64,000 nucleotides of DNA from Pararhodobacter zhoushanensis (GTDB lineage Bacteria > Pseudomonadota > Alphaproteobacteria > Rhodobacterales > Rhodobacteraceae), in NCBI RefSeq assembly GCF_003990445.1, contig NZ_REEZ01000002.1, forward strand, positions 189,121 to 253,120. The letters run 5' to 3'. The notes under the pieces were generated by a model. That model was not told the origin of the DNA, did no database searches, and was given only the letters and a program-made list of their open reading frames with translations. This document shows positions 17,524-26,371 of this stretch, one piece after another. Position 1 is the stretch's first letter, and the number at the start of each line of letters is the position of its first letter. Made by a program: the position numbers and the translations under genes.

Positions 17524-18217
17524 GAAAACAATCCTTTGCAACGCTTCAGGCCGATATGGGGTCGCGTGCGCTTATAGCAAGTTGCGCGGCCTTGCGGCGG
17601 CTGTGCTTTTCACGGCGCTGGCAGGGGTTTCCGTCGCCGATGCCGAAACTTTGCGCATCACGGCGCTCGGGGACTCGCTGACGCAGGGCTATGGGCTGGT
17701 GCAGGGCGAGGGTCTGGTGCCGCAGCTGGAAGCCTGGCTCAGGGCGCGCGGGCATGATGTGAGCGTGATCAACGCGGGCGTCAGTGGCGATACGACGACC
17801 GGCGGACGCGCTCGGCTGGACTGGACGCTGGCGGACAATCCTGACGCGGTGATCGTGGCGCTGGGGGGCAATGACCTGCTGCGCGGCATTGATCCCGCGT
17901 TGAGCCGCGCCAATCTGGACGCGATCCTGACGCGGCTGGACGATGAGGGGTTGCCTGCGTTGCTGGTCGGGTTGCCCGCGCCGGGGAATTACGGGGCGGC
18001 GTATCAGCAGGCGTTCTCAGCGATGTACCCGGAGCTGGCAGAGGCACATGACGCGCTGTTGGTGGCCAATATGATGGCGCCACTGACGGCAGAGGGCATC
18101 GAGCCGCGCGCGGTGATGCAGGGGGATATGATCCACCCGAATCCAGCGGGGGTCTTGCTGGTGGTCGAGGCGATGGGGCCTGCGGTTGAGGAATTGATCG
18201 CGCGAGTTGCCGAGTGA
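17522..18217 (+). CDS. Arylesterase / lysophospholipase, TesA-like (SGNH hydrolase)
   Basis: A secreted serine esterase of the GDSL/SGNH type. The blocks are ALGDSLTQGYG (nucleophile Ser), the oxyanion Gly in NAGVSGDTT, GGNDLLRG (Asn) and the catalytic DMIHPNPAG (Asp/His). A signal peptide with the hydrophobic core LAAAVLFTALAGVSVADA precedes it. ATG at 17522 gives 231 residues; TTG at 17582 would give a more typical length and a better-placed signal. Divergent from ybbA, as in E. coli. Confidence 0.9.
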   Translation: MKTILCNASGRYGVACAYSKLRGLAAAVLFTALAGVSVADAETLRITALGDSLTQGYGLVQGEGLVPQLEAWLRARGHDVSVINAGVSGDTTTGGRARLDWTLADNPDAVIVALGGNDLLRGIDPALSRANLDAILTRLDDEGLPALLVGLPAPGNYGAAYQQAFSAMYPELAEAHDALLVANMMAPLTAEGIEPRAVMQGDMIHPNPAGVLLVVEAMGPAVEELIARVAE

Positions 18218-18227
18218 GGGAGGCCGG

Positions 18228-18340
18228 CGCTCGGGGGCATCGAGCCCCCTCGCGCCGGGTGGGGCCAGCCCCACACCCCGCCAAGGGGGTTTTCCACCCC
18301 CTTGGAATCCCCCGAGGATATATCCAGCATAAAGTTGGGC
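18228..18340. repeat. Intergenic repeat copy 4 with GC-rich hairpins
   Basis: After the tesA stop come GC-rich inverted repeats (CGGGGGCATCGAGCCCCC near 18233-18250; GGGGCCAGCCCC near 18261-18272; AAGGGGGTTTTCCACCCCCTT near 18283-18303), then GAGGATATATCCAGCATAAA at about 18314-18333. The last part matches copy 2 (AGCATAAAGTTGGGC shared). Confidence 0.7.
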
Positions 18341-18376
18341 TTTGAGTTCGGCCGGTTGGGCGATAAGCCCTGAAGG

Positions 18377-19429
18377 ATGCAACGTGTCACGCTCACTACC
18401 CTCTCGGATCTGTTCTCCTTGCCCTATGACGAGGTGATCGATGTTCGGTCGCCGGCCGAGTTCGCCGAGGACCGGGTGCCCGGTGCGGTCAACCTGCCCT
18501 CGCTGAGCAATGAAGAACGCGCGCGGGTCGGGACGGTTTATGTCCAGGAGAGCCGGTTTCTGGCCCGGCGGATGGGTGCGGCACTGGTCGCGCGGAATGT
18601 GGCATCGCAACTGGAGGGCTATCTGGCCGACAAACCCACCGATTACCGACCGCTGGTTTATTGCTGGCGGGGCGGGCAGCGGTCGGGGTCGGTCGCGCTG
18701 ATTCTGGGGCAGATCGGCTGGCGTGTCGGGGTGCTGGACGGTGGCTGGCGCTCGTGGCGGCGGCTGGTGCAGAAGGCCCTGTATGAGGAGCCGTTTCCGG
18801 CGCCGGTGATGGTGTTGGACGGCAACACCGGGACGGCCAAGACCGCGATCCTGCACAAGGTGGCGGCGCGCGGGGGGCAGGTGATCGATCTGGAGGGGTT
18901 GGCGCGGCACCGGGGCAGTCTGTTCGGGCTGGTGCCCGGCGATGCGCAACCGGCGCAGAAGGGGTTCGAGAGCGCTTTGGCCGAGACGGTGGCGCGGCTC
19001 GATCCGTCGCGGCCGGTGCTGGTGGAGGCGGAGTCCAACCGCATCGGGGCGATCCGGTTGCCGCCGTCCTTGTGGCAGGCGATGCAGGGTGCACCGCGGA
19101 TCGAGATCGACGCTCCCCTTGAGGCGCGCGCGCAATGGCTGACCACAGCCTATGCCGACATCACCGGCGCGCCCGGTGAACTGGCGGCGCGGATCGCGGC
19201 GCTGGGGCCGTTCCAATCCAAAGCGACGATTGCCGAGTGGCAGGCGCTGGCCGAGGCTGGTGATTTCACCCCGCTGGCGGCTCGGCTGATGGCCGAGCAT
19301 TACGACCCGCGCTATGCGCGCACCAAGCTGCGCGAAGGGGCAGCAGCCGAGCATCACCTGCGCAGCGAGCGGCTGGACGATGCGGCGCAAGAGGTGCTGG
19401 CGGATAAGATCGCGGCGGTACTGGGCTGA
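18377..19429 (+). CDS. selU: tRNA 2-selenouridine synthase (MnmH/SelU)
   Basis: Converts 2-thiouridine to 2-selenouridine at tRNA wobble position 34 using selenophosphate. The 350-residue protein has an N-terminal rhodanese domain (residues 1 to about 130) with the active-site loop CWRGGQRS, and a C-terminal P-loop domain starting with VLDGNTGTAKT. The sixth P-loop position is Ala where the standard Walker A has Gly. Length fits the family. No selenophosphate synthetase gene is in the window. Confidence 0.93.
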   Translation: MQRVTLTTLSDLFSLPYDEVIDVRSPAEFAEDRVPGAVNLPSLSNEERARVGTVYVQESRFLARRMGAALVARNVASQLEGYLADKPTDYRPLVYCWRGGQRSGSVALILGQIGWRVGVLDGGWRSWRRLVQKALYEEPFPAPVMVLDGNTGTAKTAILHKVAARGGQVIDLEGLARHRGSLFGLVPGDAQPAQKGFESALAETVARLDPSRPVLVEAESNRIGAIRLPPSLWQAMQGAPRIEIDAPLEARAQWLTTAYADITGAPGELAARIAALGPFQSKATIAEWQALAEAGDFTPLAARLMAEHYDPRYARTKLREGAAAEHHLRSERLDDAAQEVLADKIAAVLG

Positions 19430-19452
19430 CAGTTTTTCAACATTGCAACGCA

Positions 19453-19487
19453 AAATCCCCGGGGCTTGCGCCACCGGGGCTTTGCTT
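19453..19487. terminator. Bidirectional terminator between selU and hemC
   Basis: AAATCCCCGG (19453-19462) pairs with CCGGGGCTTT (19474-19483) with one mismatch, between two convergent genes, with T/A-rich flanks on both sides. Confidence 0.7.
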
Positions 19488-19514
19488 TTCCAACATCGCG
19501 CAAAGGCCTGACGT

Positions 19515-20462
19515 TCAGCTGCGCCAGTCGAAGAACCCGGCAGGCGCGCGGGCCAGCAAGCGCTCTGCCACGGCCTTGCCCAGCGCGGCGCCCTCGGCAA
19601 TCGGGGCGCGGCCTTCGTCGGAAAGCGACTCCGAGCCGTCTGGGCGCAGGATCTCGCCGCGCAGCCAGAGCTGGTCGCCCTCGATCACCGCCAACCCGGC
19701 AATCGGCGTCTCGCACGAGCCATCCAGCGTGGCGAGGAACGCGCGCTCGGCTGCCAGCCGCAAGCCGGTGGTCCGGTGGTGGATCAGCTCGAGCATCGCC
19801 TGCGCACGCGCGTCATCGACGCGGCGCTCGATGCCGATGGCCCCTTGGGCAACGGCGGGCAGCATCTGCTCGGGGTCGATGGCCGAGCGGGCCACATCGG
19901 CCATGCCCAGCCGGTTCAGCCCGGCCATGGCGAGGAAGGTGCAATCGGCGACCTGTTCGCTCAGCTTGCGCAGGCGGGTCTGCACGTTGCCGCGGAACTC
20001 GACCACTGTCAGATCCGGCCGGCGGTGCAAAAGCTGCGCTCGGCGGCGCAGGGACGAGGTGCCGACCACCTGCCCCGGCGCCAGATCGTCGAGCCGCGCG
20101 ACCCCCGGCGAGACGAACGCGTCGCGCACATCCTCACGCGGAAGGTAGCAGTCCAGCATCAGCCCCTCGGGCTGGGCGACCGGCATGTCCTTCATCGAGT
20201 GCACGGCGATGTCGATGTCGCCCGCCAACATCATGTCCTCGATCTCGCGGGTGAACAGCCCCTTGCCGCCCAGTTCCTTGAGCGGGCGATCCTGCACCTT
20301 GTCGCCGGTGGTGGTGACCACGACGATCTCGAACGCGGCTTGCGGCAGGTCGAAGCCGGCCATCAGCCGGGCGCGGGTCTCATAGGCCTGCGCCAGCGCC
20401 AGCGGCGAACCGCGGGTGCCGATCTTCAGGGGTTCGGCGGGGGTGGGGAGGGTCACGCTCAT
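19515..20462 (-). CDS. hemC: Hydroxymethylbilane synthase (porphobilinogen deaminase)
   Basis: Joins four porphobilinogens into hydroxymethylbilane in haem and corrin synthesis. The 315-residue protein starts with LKIGTRGSPLALAQA and has KDMPVAQPEGL, VVGTSSLRRRAQLL and the dipyrromethane-attachment Cys in LDGSCETPIAGLA. All are family signatures. Cytosolic. It converges on selU with a shared terminator. Confidence 0.98.
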   Translation of the reverse strand: MSVTLPTPAEPLKIGTRGSPLALAQAYETRARLMAGFDLPQAAFEIVVVTTTGDKVQDRPLKELGGKGLFTREIEDMMLAGDIDIAVHSMKDMPVAQPEGLMLDCYLPREDVRDAFVSPGVARLDDLAPGQVVGTSSLRRRAQLLHRRPDLTVVEFRGNVQTRLRKLSEQVADCTFLAMAGLNRLGMADVARSAIDPEQMLPAVAQGAIGIERRVDDARAQAMLELIHHRTTGLRLAAERAFLATLDGSCETPIAGLAVIEGDQLWLRGEILRPDGSESLSDEGRAPIAEGAALGKAVAERLLARAPAGFFDWRS

Positions 20463-20571
20463 GACGCCTGATTATCCCCAGCGCCCCGCCCGTGCAACGG
20501 GGTGCCTTTTGTTTGAACCGATACGTCGCAGGGCACGACCCATAAGGGACATCAGCCTCTCAGGAGCCGCC

Positions 20572-20709
20572 ATGCCTGTTCGCCTCAAGACTGCCCGCCT
20601 TTGGAGCGTCGTCGCCATCGTGCTGGTGATCACCGGCGCGGTAGCCGTGGCGGGCACCGGATCCGACACAGCACCGCCACACAGGCTGCCTTTGTCGCGC
20701 GCAATCTGA
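20572..20709 (+). CDS. Small single-pass membrane protein, hypothetical
   Basis: A 45-residue frame starting MPVRLKTARLWSVV with a CAGGAG Shine-Dalgarno 7 nt upstream. A positively charged N-terminus precedes one hydrophobic helix (about residues 12-32) and a short polar tail. Topology is consistent with a small inner-membrane or exported protein. I recognise no family; support is the ribosome-binding site and the coherent membrane segment. Confidence 0.5.
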   Translation: MPVRLKTARLWSVVAIVLVITGAVAVAGTGSDTAPPHRLPLSRAI

Positions 20710-20797
20710 GGAAATCGCCCCTTCGCGCTCTATTTTGCCCTAGTCTTGACAAAAACCCGAGGCACCAAAGCCGAACCGAACCAACGGAGTCGGCTTT

Positions 20798-21814
20798 ATG
20801 AAGGATCTCGCTAGCGTGTCACAGACGATGGCCCAAACGCGTTTCAGCCCGATCTGCCCCCTCACGGGGTCGGAAATGCACCCGGGTCTGACCGTGCCCA
20901 TCGACTGGCGACGACCGGCAGATCGCCGTGCCTGGCAGATCTGGTGGAATGAGACCGATGGCTTTGGCCAGGTCTTTCCGCGACCGCGCCCCAGTGACGT
21001 GGCCAGTTTTTATGACATCGACGCCTATTACACCCATGCCGAGCGCTATACGCCCGACGTCGCCGAAGAAGCGCGACGTGTGGGCACGCTGGGCCGCCAG
21101 CTGGGCCGTCTGGCCTGGCGGTTTGAGCGCGGGGCTGAGCCGACGTCGGCCTGGTGGCGGTCGATCATCCCGCAGGAGGCCGAGACCGGGCTGGAGATCG
21201 GCTGCGGCGATGGCGACAGGATGCGCACCTTTGGACCGCACCTGAAATCCGTGCGGGGGGTCGAGCCGGACACCCGTGCGGTCGCTGTAGCGCGCAGCCG
21301 CGGGCTTGACGTGCGGGAGGGGACGGCGGAATCGTTGCCGGCTGCCATCCGGGGCTCGCTGTATGATCTGATCGTTTTCTCGCATGTCCTGGAGCACACA
21401 CTGGACCCGGTACTGGCCCTGTCGAATGCGCGTGACCTGCTGTCAGACAACGGCGTCATGTCGGTTGAAGTCCCCAATATGGCGAGCGAAGGCGCACGCC
21501 GGATGGGCCCGCGCTGGCGCTGGCTGGATGTGCCACGGCATCTGAATTTCTTCACGCCGGACAGCCTGAAAGCCTGCGCCGAAGCCGCCGGGTTGCGCGT
21601 GCGCGCCGTCCTCTATCGCGGCTATGTGCGTCAGTTCATGCCGGACTGGATGATCGATGAAGCCCGCATCACCGCTGAGATGGAGGGCCGCGACCTGTTG
21701 CAGGCCGATATCGACCGTCAGGTGCGCCACTCGCTCGGGCTGTTCGCCGCCACGGCACTGGCTGACCCGGCCAAGAAATACGATTCCGTCCGGGTGATCT
21801 GCTCGCGCGACTGA
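20798..21814 (+). CDS. Class I SAM-dependent methyltransferase (Methyltransf_23 type)
   Basis: A 338-residue protein. An N-terminal region of about 120 residues with CPLTG and FPRPRPSDVASFYD resembles the leader of methyltransferases acting on polyketide or sugar substrates. It is followed by the SAM-binding domain: GLEIGCGDGDRMRTF (motif I), GVEPDTRAVAVARSRG and FSHVLEHTLDPVLAL. Only one cysteine lies in the leader, so no zinc ribbon is complete. Substrate unknown. A strong bidirectional terminator follows. Confidence 0.88.
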   Translation: MKDLASVSQTMAQTRFSPICPLTGSEMHPGLTVPIDWRRPADRRAWQIWWNETDGFGQVFPRPRPSDVASFYDIDAYYTHAERYTPDVAEEARRVGTLGRQLGRLAWRFERGAEPTSAWWRSIIPQEAETGLEIGCGDGDRMRTFGPHLKSVRGVEPDTRAVAVARSRGLDVREGTAESLPAAIRGSLYDLIVFSHVLEHTLDPVLALSNARDLLSDNGVMSVEVPNMASEGARRMGPRWRWLDVPRHLNFFTPDSLKACAEAAGLRVRAVLYRGYVRQFMPDWMIDEARITAEMEGRDLLQADIDRQVRHSLGLFAATALADPAKKYDSVRVICSRD

Positions 21815-21833
21815 CACAGCCGCCTTGCCATTG

Positions 21834-21867
21834 AAAACGCTCGCGAAGATCTCTTCGCGAGCGTTTT
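21834..21867. terminator. Bidirectional terminator, 16-bp perfect stem
   Basis: AAAACGCTCGCGAAGA (21834-21849) pairs perfectly with TCTTCGCGAGCGTTTT (21852-21867). A/T runs at both ends make it work in both directions between convergent genes. Confidence 0.92.
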
Positions 21868-21909
21868 GCATTCCAACGGAAAGCACCTGTCGCGGGGCGG
21901 GGCCGTGGA

Positions 21910-23961
21910 TCACCCCTCGGGTGCGACGACCGTGCAATCGTGATCGCGGGCGATCAGTCGGGTGCAAGCCATTTCGGCCTGTTCTTGCGACAGCGAGTTC
22001 ACCTCGGCCACATAGCGCCCGCCGCGCGTGGCGACCCGGCGCACACCGGTGCTCAAGGTCGTCGACTCGGACAGAGCGATGCGCAACAGCGTGCGCTCGG
22101 CGTCAAAAGGTGAGCCAAAGCGACCCAACTCGACCCGCCAGAGCCGCCCGCCCGAAGTGGAAACGCGCGTGACAATCTCTGGCATCGGGGCTTCGATAGG
22201 GGCCGGATCCGCATCCGAAGCGCTGGTCAGCACGATCGCCGGGGTCAGCACCGGGTCTTCGGGATTTTCGTGATCCAGCGCCTGCAGCAGTTCTTCGTCG
22301 CGCCACAGAACGCGCCCTTCGTCATCCACCGCCAACTCTACCGCCGCTGGTTCAATCGCGGGCAAGCCTGCGTCCGGGCTGGGTGCCGCGGCAGCAGCCG
22401 CGATCATCTCCGTCGGCTGCGCGGCGGCGGCCTGGTCCAGCGCGATGGGCGGCAGGCCGGGGATGGTCAGGGCGTGATCTGCCACCTGCACCTCGGCCAC
22501 GGCGTCAGCATCATGCTCGAACTGGTCGGGCGACGTCGGCGCGGTTGCAGCAACCAGCGCTGCCAGCTCTTCCGGGCGCGGCGCAGGGGTCACGGCGGGA
22601 ACCGCATCCGTCTCGGTCAACGCGGCATATTGTTCGGGGTCGATGATCGAGAACCCGGCAGCGCGTGCGACCTCGACGCCGGTGTCGCTCATACCGGCTG
22701 TTTCGGTTTCGTCGGCTGGTGCCAACGCCGCCAATGCCTCTTCGGGACGGGCACGCGGCAAGGGAGACCGCTCAGGGGCGGCAGCGGCAACCAGCACCGT
22801 GGCCTCTTCAGCGACGTCGGCGATGGCGTCTTCACCCTCCTCCGACTCCTCTGACGAGACACCGGGCAGGACGCCCGAATCAGCGATGTCGACAAGCGAG
22901 TCCGGCTCTCGGATATCGTCGATCACCTCGTCGATCCCGTCGCGCAGTGCGGCGATCAGATCATCAGACGGCGCATCGCCGGGTTGCGGCCTGCGCCGCG
23001 GAAAGCGCGATGTCGTCGGCGCTGTTTGCAGGCGAATCACCCTGCCCGCAGCGACGCCCGATCCACGATCATCCGACCCGGGCACATAGCTGGGACGCGA
23101 GGGACGGTGAACGGCGGCCCTGCGTGGCGCCAGCCGGAAGCCCCGGTCCATCAGTTCGACCACGCGGTTATAGCGCGCCGTGGACGACCGGTTGCCCATC
23201 GCCGTGACCAGAATGCGCACGCCATTGCGTTCCGCCATCGCCGTCAGGTTATAGCCTGCCGCGCTGGTAAAGCCCGTCTTGATCCCGTCCGCCCCGCGGT
23301 AGCCGTTCAGAAAACGGCGGTTGGTGTTGTTGACCGTGGCGATCCCGGCATCCTCGGACCGACGCGAGAAGATGTTGTAATACTGCGGAAAATCGAAATA
23401 GAGCTGCCGACCCAGACGGCTCATGTCACGGGCCGAGGAATAGTGCCCCTCTGACGTCAACCCATGAGGGTTGCGAAAATGGGTGCTGGTCATGCCAATC
23501 GCCCGCGCGGTGCGGTTCATGCGCGTGGCGAAGGCCGATACCGAACCTTCAAGCGCCTCGGCGATGGCGACGGCGGAATCATTGGCTGACCGCAGCGCGG
23601 CGGCGCGGATCAGATAGCGAAACGAGATCGTCTGCCCGGCGCGCAGACCCAGCCGCGAAGGGGGCTGCGCAGCGGCGTGTTGCGAGATTCGCACCCGCGT
23701 GTCGAGCGTGATCTCCCCGTTCTCCAACGCCTCGAAGGCGATGTAGAGTGTCATCATCTTGGTCAGTGACGCCGGGTGCAGGCGTGCTGTCGAGTTGTCT
23801 GTTTCCTGAAGAATTTCACCCGTTCGCACGTCCATGATCACGGCTGAATAGGGTTGCGCTACGGCTCGCATGGGCATGCCGGTGGCGAGGATCGCCGCAC
23901 AGAATACTGCTACGGACCACGCACACATGTCCCTGAGCCAACGCTGTCGATGCGTTGTCAC
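21910..23961 (-). CDS. D-alanyl-D-alanine carboxypeptidase with long linker and SPOR domain
   Basis: A 683-residue periplasmic penicillin-binding protein of the DacA/PBP5 class, trimming peptidoglycan pentapeptides. A signal segment (about residues 12-36) precedes the catalytic domain with SLTK (Ser65, Lys68), SAN (125-127) and KTG (228-230). Residues about 290-600 are a low-complexity Ala/Pro/Glu-rich linker. Residues about 605-683 are a SPOR domain (VELGRFGSPFDAERTLLRI), which binds denuded septal glycan, so the enzyme is probably recruited to division sites. Confidence 0.93.
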   Translation of the reverse strand: MTTHRQRWLRDMCAWSVAVFCAAILATGMPMRAVAQPYSAVIMDVRTGEILQETDNSTARLHPASLTKMMTLYIAFEALENGEITLDTRVRISQHAAAQPPSRLGLRAGQTISFRYLIRAAALRSANDSAVAIAEALEGSVSAFATRMNRTARAIGMTSTHFRNPHGLTSEGHYSSARDMSRLGRQLYFDFPQYYNIFSRRSEDAGIATVNNTNRRFLNGYRGADGIKTGFTSAAGYNLTAMAERNGVRILVTAMGNRSSTARYNRVVELMDRGFRLAPRRAAVHRPSRPSYVPGSDDRGSGVAAGRVIRLQTAPTTSRFPRRRPQPGDAPSDDLIAALRDGIDEVIDDIREPDSLVDIADSGVLPGVSSEESEEGEDAIADVAEEATVLVAAAAPERSPLPRARPEEALAALAPADETETAGMSDTGVEVARAAGFSIIDPEQYAALTETDAVPAVTPAPRPEELAALVAATAPTSPDQFEHDADAVAEVQVADHALTIPGLPPIALDQAAAAQPTEMIAAAAAAPSPDAGLPAIEPAAVELAVDDEGRVLWRDEELLQALDHENPEDPVLTPAIVLTSASDADPAPIEAPMPEIVTRVSTSGGRLWRVELGRFGSPFDAERTLLRIALSESTTLSTGVRRVATRGGRYVAEVNSLSQEQAEMACTRLIARDHDCTVVAPEG

Positions 23962-24132
23962 TTGCCTGACCTCTGCCTCTGCGCCCCCGTTTAGCCGGCG
24001 GCGTCATTTCTGCTCACGATAAGGCTACCATTAAAGCGGCGATATGAAAACCCCCCGCCTTTTCAACAGCTTTTCGGACGATCTTGAGACGAGATCTATA
24101 TCTGGCGGAGGCGCGCAGGGCGCCCACAACAT

Positions 24133-24834
24133 TCAGGACGACTCGATATCGTCAATCAGCGCAGGCAAATCGGCCAAGGTGGAAATCCGCCGAAAGCGCG
24201 GGTGGCCCTCGGGTGTGGGCGCGCGCTCCAGCGCCCATTCCAGCCCGTGCGGCACGAACACGCCCCAGGCCCCTGCGTTGAGCGGCGCGACAACATCAGA
24301 GGCCATGGAATTGCCCGCCATCAGCGCGTGCGCGGCCCCGTCGCCATGCCGCGTAAAGACGCGGGCATAGGCCTCGGGTGTCTTGTGGCTGACGATCTCG
24401 ACGGCGTCGAACAACTCGCCCAAGCCCGACTGCGCCAGCTTGCGCTCCTGATCCAGCAGATCGCCCTTGGTGATCAGCACCAGCCGGTGCTTGTCGGCCA
24501 AAGCCTCGACCGTGTCCTGCACCCCGTCGAGCAGTTCAATCGGATGGGCCAGCATCTCTTGCCCGGCGGCGATGATCTGGCCGATCACGTGGCCCGGAAC
24601 GCGGCCATCGGTCACCTCGACCGCCGTTTCGATCATCGACAGCACGAATCCCTTGATGCCGAACCCATAGCGCCCGACGTTGCGATGTTCGGCGGCGAGC
24701 AGCCGCTCGGACAGGTGCTCGGCCTCGGCATGATCGGCCAGCAACTCGGCAAAGCGGCTCTGTGTCAGGGTGAAAAACCGCTCGTTGTGCCAGAGCGTAT
24801 CGTCCGCATCGAGACCAATCGTCGTTAACTGCAT
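24133..24834 (-). CDS. HAD superfamily hydrolase
   Basis: A 233-residue phosphatase-type protein. The nucleophile motif is [12 protein letters not shown] (motif I, DxDxT with Asp nucleophile), motif II is VLITKGD, and motif III/IV is the Lys in SHKTPEAY and [10 protein letters not shown]. The start at 24834 is chosen from the motif position; the frame is open further upstream across clpS. Substrate unknown. It is divergent from clpS. Confidence 0.9.
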   Translation of the reverse strand: MQLTTIGLDADDTLWHNERFFTLTQSRFAELLADHAEAEHLSERLLAAEHRNVGRYGFGIKGFVLSMIETAVEVTDGRVPGHVIGQIIAAGQEMLAHPIELLDGVQDTVEALADKHRLVLITKGDLLDQERKLAQSGLGELFDAVEIVSHKTPEAYARVFTRHGDGAAHALMAGNSMASDVVAPLNAGAWGVFVPHGLEWALERAPTPEGHPRFRRISTLADLPALIDDIESS

Positions 24835-24942
24835 CGTAAGGGATGTCCTGGCAGGGTTCACTTGAGCGTTCTGCGCGCTATATACTGCCGGGAAACCGAA
24901 TCTGTCACCCCAGGCCAAACCCGCATGGTATTGCACTCCACG

Positions 24943-25269
24943 ATGTCCGATCGCACAGACGACCCCGACAACGGGGATCCCGGCGTTGCCACCAAGACAC
25001 GCACCCGCACCCAGCGTCCGCCGATGTATAAGGTGATGCTGCTGAACGACGATTTCACGCCGATGGAATTCGTCGTGCATGTGCTTGAGCGTTTCTTTGG
25101 CGTCAATCACGCACAGGCGTTTGAGATCATGCTCACGGTCCACAAGAAGGGCCTCGCCGTGGTTGGCGTCTTCAGCTACGAGATCGCCGAAACCAAGGTT
25201 GCGCAGGTGATGGACTTTGCGCGCCGTCACCAGCACCCGCTACAGTGCACGCTGGAAAAAGAGGAGTAG
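24943..25269 (+). CDS. clpS: ATP-dependent Clp protease adaptor ClpS
   Basis: Delivers N-degron substrates to ClpAP. The 108-residue form has a flexible N-terminus and the core [27 protein letters not shown], whose DDFTPMEFV region builds the N-degron pocket. [23 protein letters not shown] completes the fold. ATG at 24943 fits homologues; an in-frame ATG at 24925 is possible. Confidence 0.96.
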   Translation: MSDRTDDPDNGDPGVATKTRTRTQRPPMYKVMLLNDDFTPMEFVVHVLERFFGVNHAQAFEIMLTVHKKGLAVVGVFSYEIAETKVAQVMDFARRHQHPLQCTLEKEE

Positions 25270-25288
25270 GACGCGCTCGCGTCTGCCC

Positions 25289-26371
25289 ATGACCATTTCG
25301 CTGACTGACCCGGCCCCCCGCGCCCTGCGGCTGGAGCTTGCCGTCGAGGCTGGGCTTGCCCTGCCTTCGAGCGGCACCATTGCCGTCTTCCACCCCCGTG
25401 CCGGTGAATGGCTGGACCCGCTGCCGCGTGAGCGCGTGCAGATTGTCACCCCGCATGCGCCGGACCATGCCGCGTTTGTCGCGCAGGGTTACAGCTGTGC
25501 GCAAGCCGCGACCGGCCCGTATAGCGCCGCGCTCGTCTGCCTGCCCCGCTCGCGGAGCGAAGCGCGCGATCTGCTGGCGCAGGCTGCGGCACTGACGGAT
25601 GGTCCGGTGATCGTGGATGGCCAGAAGACCGACGGCGCGGATGCGCTGTTGCGCGAACTGCGCGCTCGGGTAGAACTGAGCGAGGTCATTGCCAAAGGTC
25701 ATGGCAAGATCGCCTGGTTCCCGTCGCCCGGTGATACGCTGGGCGACTGGCGCGCGGTGGCCGGTGAAGTTTCCGACGACACCCGCAGCTATCAGACCTT
25801 GCCGGGCCTGTTTTCGGCCGATGGCATCGACGCGGCCTCGGCCTTGCTGGCGCAGATGCTGCCGGCGGGCCTGAAAGGCCAAGTGGCGGATATGGGCGCG
25901 GGCTGGGGCTATTTGTCGGCACAGCTGCTGGCCAAAGCCCCCGGCATCGCCGCTCTGCACCTGATCGAATCCGACGCCCGTGCACTGGGTTGCGCGCGGC
26001 TGAACGTCACCGACCCGCGCGCTCAGTTCCACTGGGCCGACGCCACCAACCCGCTGCCGCGCCTGCCGCTGGATGCGGTGATCATGAACCCGCCGTTCCA
26101 TCAGGGCCGCGAGGCGCGCCCACAGCTGGGCGTTGCGTTCATCCAGAGCGCGGCCAAAATGCTCAAGCCGGGCGGCCAGCTGTTCATCGTCGCCAACCGG
26201 CACCTGCCCTATGAGACGACGCTGGCGGCTTGTTTCCGCAAGCTGACGGAAGAGCCCGGCAACGCCGGCTTTAAGCTGTTTGTCGCCGAAGGCCCGGTCC
26301 GCGAGCTCAAAGCCGCCAAGTCACGCACCGCAGCGCCCCGCGCCGGCCACAGCAAAGGACGCCGTGCATGA
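25289..26371 (+). CDS. RsmC-like class I methyltransferase
   Basis: A 360-residue protein with a degenerate N-terminal domain and a C-terminal SAM domain, the RsmC/RlmG layout for 16S/23S rRNA guanine-N2 methylation. Visible motifs are VADMGAGWGYLSAQLL (motif I), HLIESDARALGCARLN and the catalytic NPPF in VIMNPPFHQGRE. It starts 19 nt after clpS and overlaps the SDR gene by four bases (ATGA). The rRNA target is inferred from the family. Confidence 0.9.
   Translation: MTISLTDPAPRALRLELAVEAGLALPSSGTIAVFHPRAGEWLDPLPRERVQIVTPHAPDHAAFVAQGYSCAQAATGPYSAALVCLPRSRSEARDLLAQAAALTDGPVIVDGQKTDGADALLRELRARVELSEVIAKGHGKIAWFPSPGDTLGDWRAVAGEVSDDTRSYQTLPGLFSADGIDAASALLAQMLPAGLKGQVADMGAGWGYLSAQLLAKAPGIAALHLIESDARALGCARLNVTDPRAQFHWADATNPLPRLPLDAVIMNPPFHQGREARPQLGVAFIQSAAKMLKPGGQLFIVANRHLPYETTLAACFRKLTEEPGNAGFKLFVAEGPVRELKAAKSRTAAPRAGHSKGRRA

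Noticed and set aside
24044-24370. A 108-codon + strand frame starting MKTPRLFNSF
   Set aside because: It overlaps the HAD gene on the other strand, has no clear ribosome-binding site and no family match.
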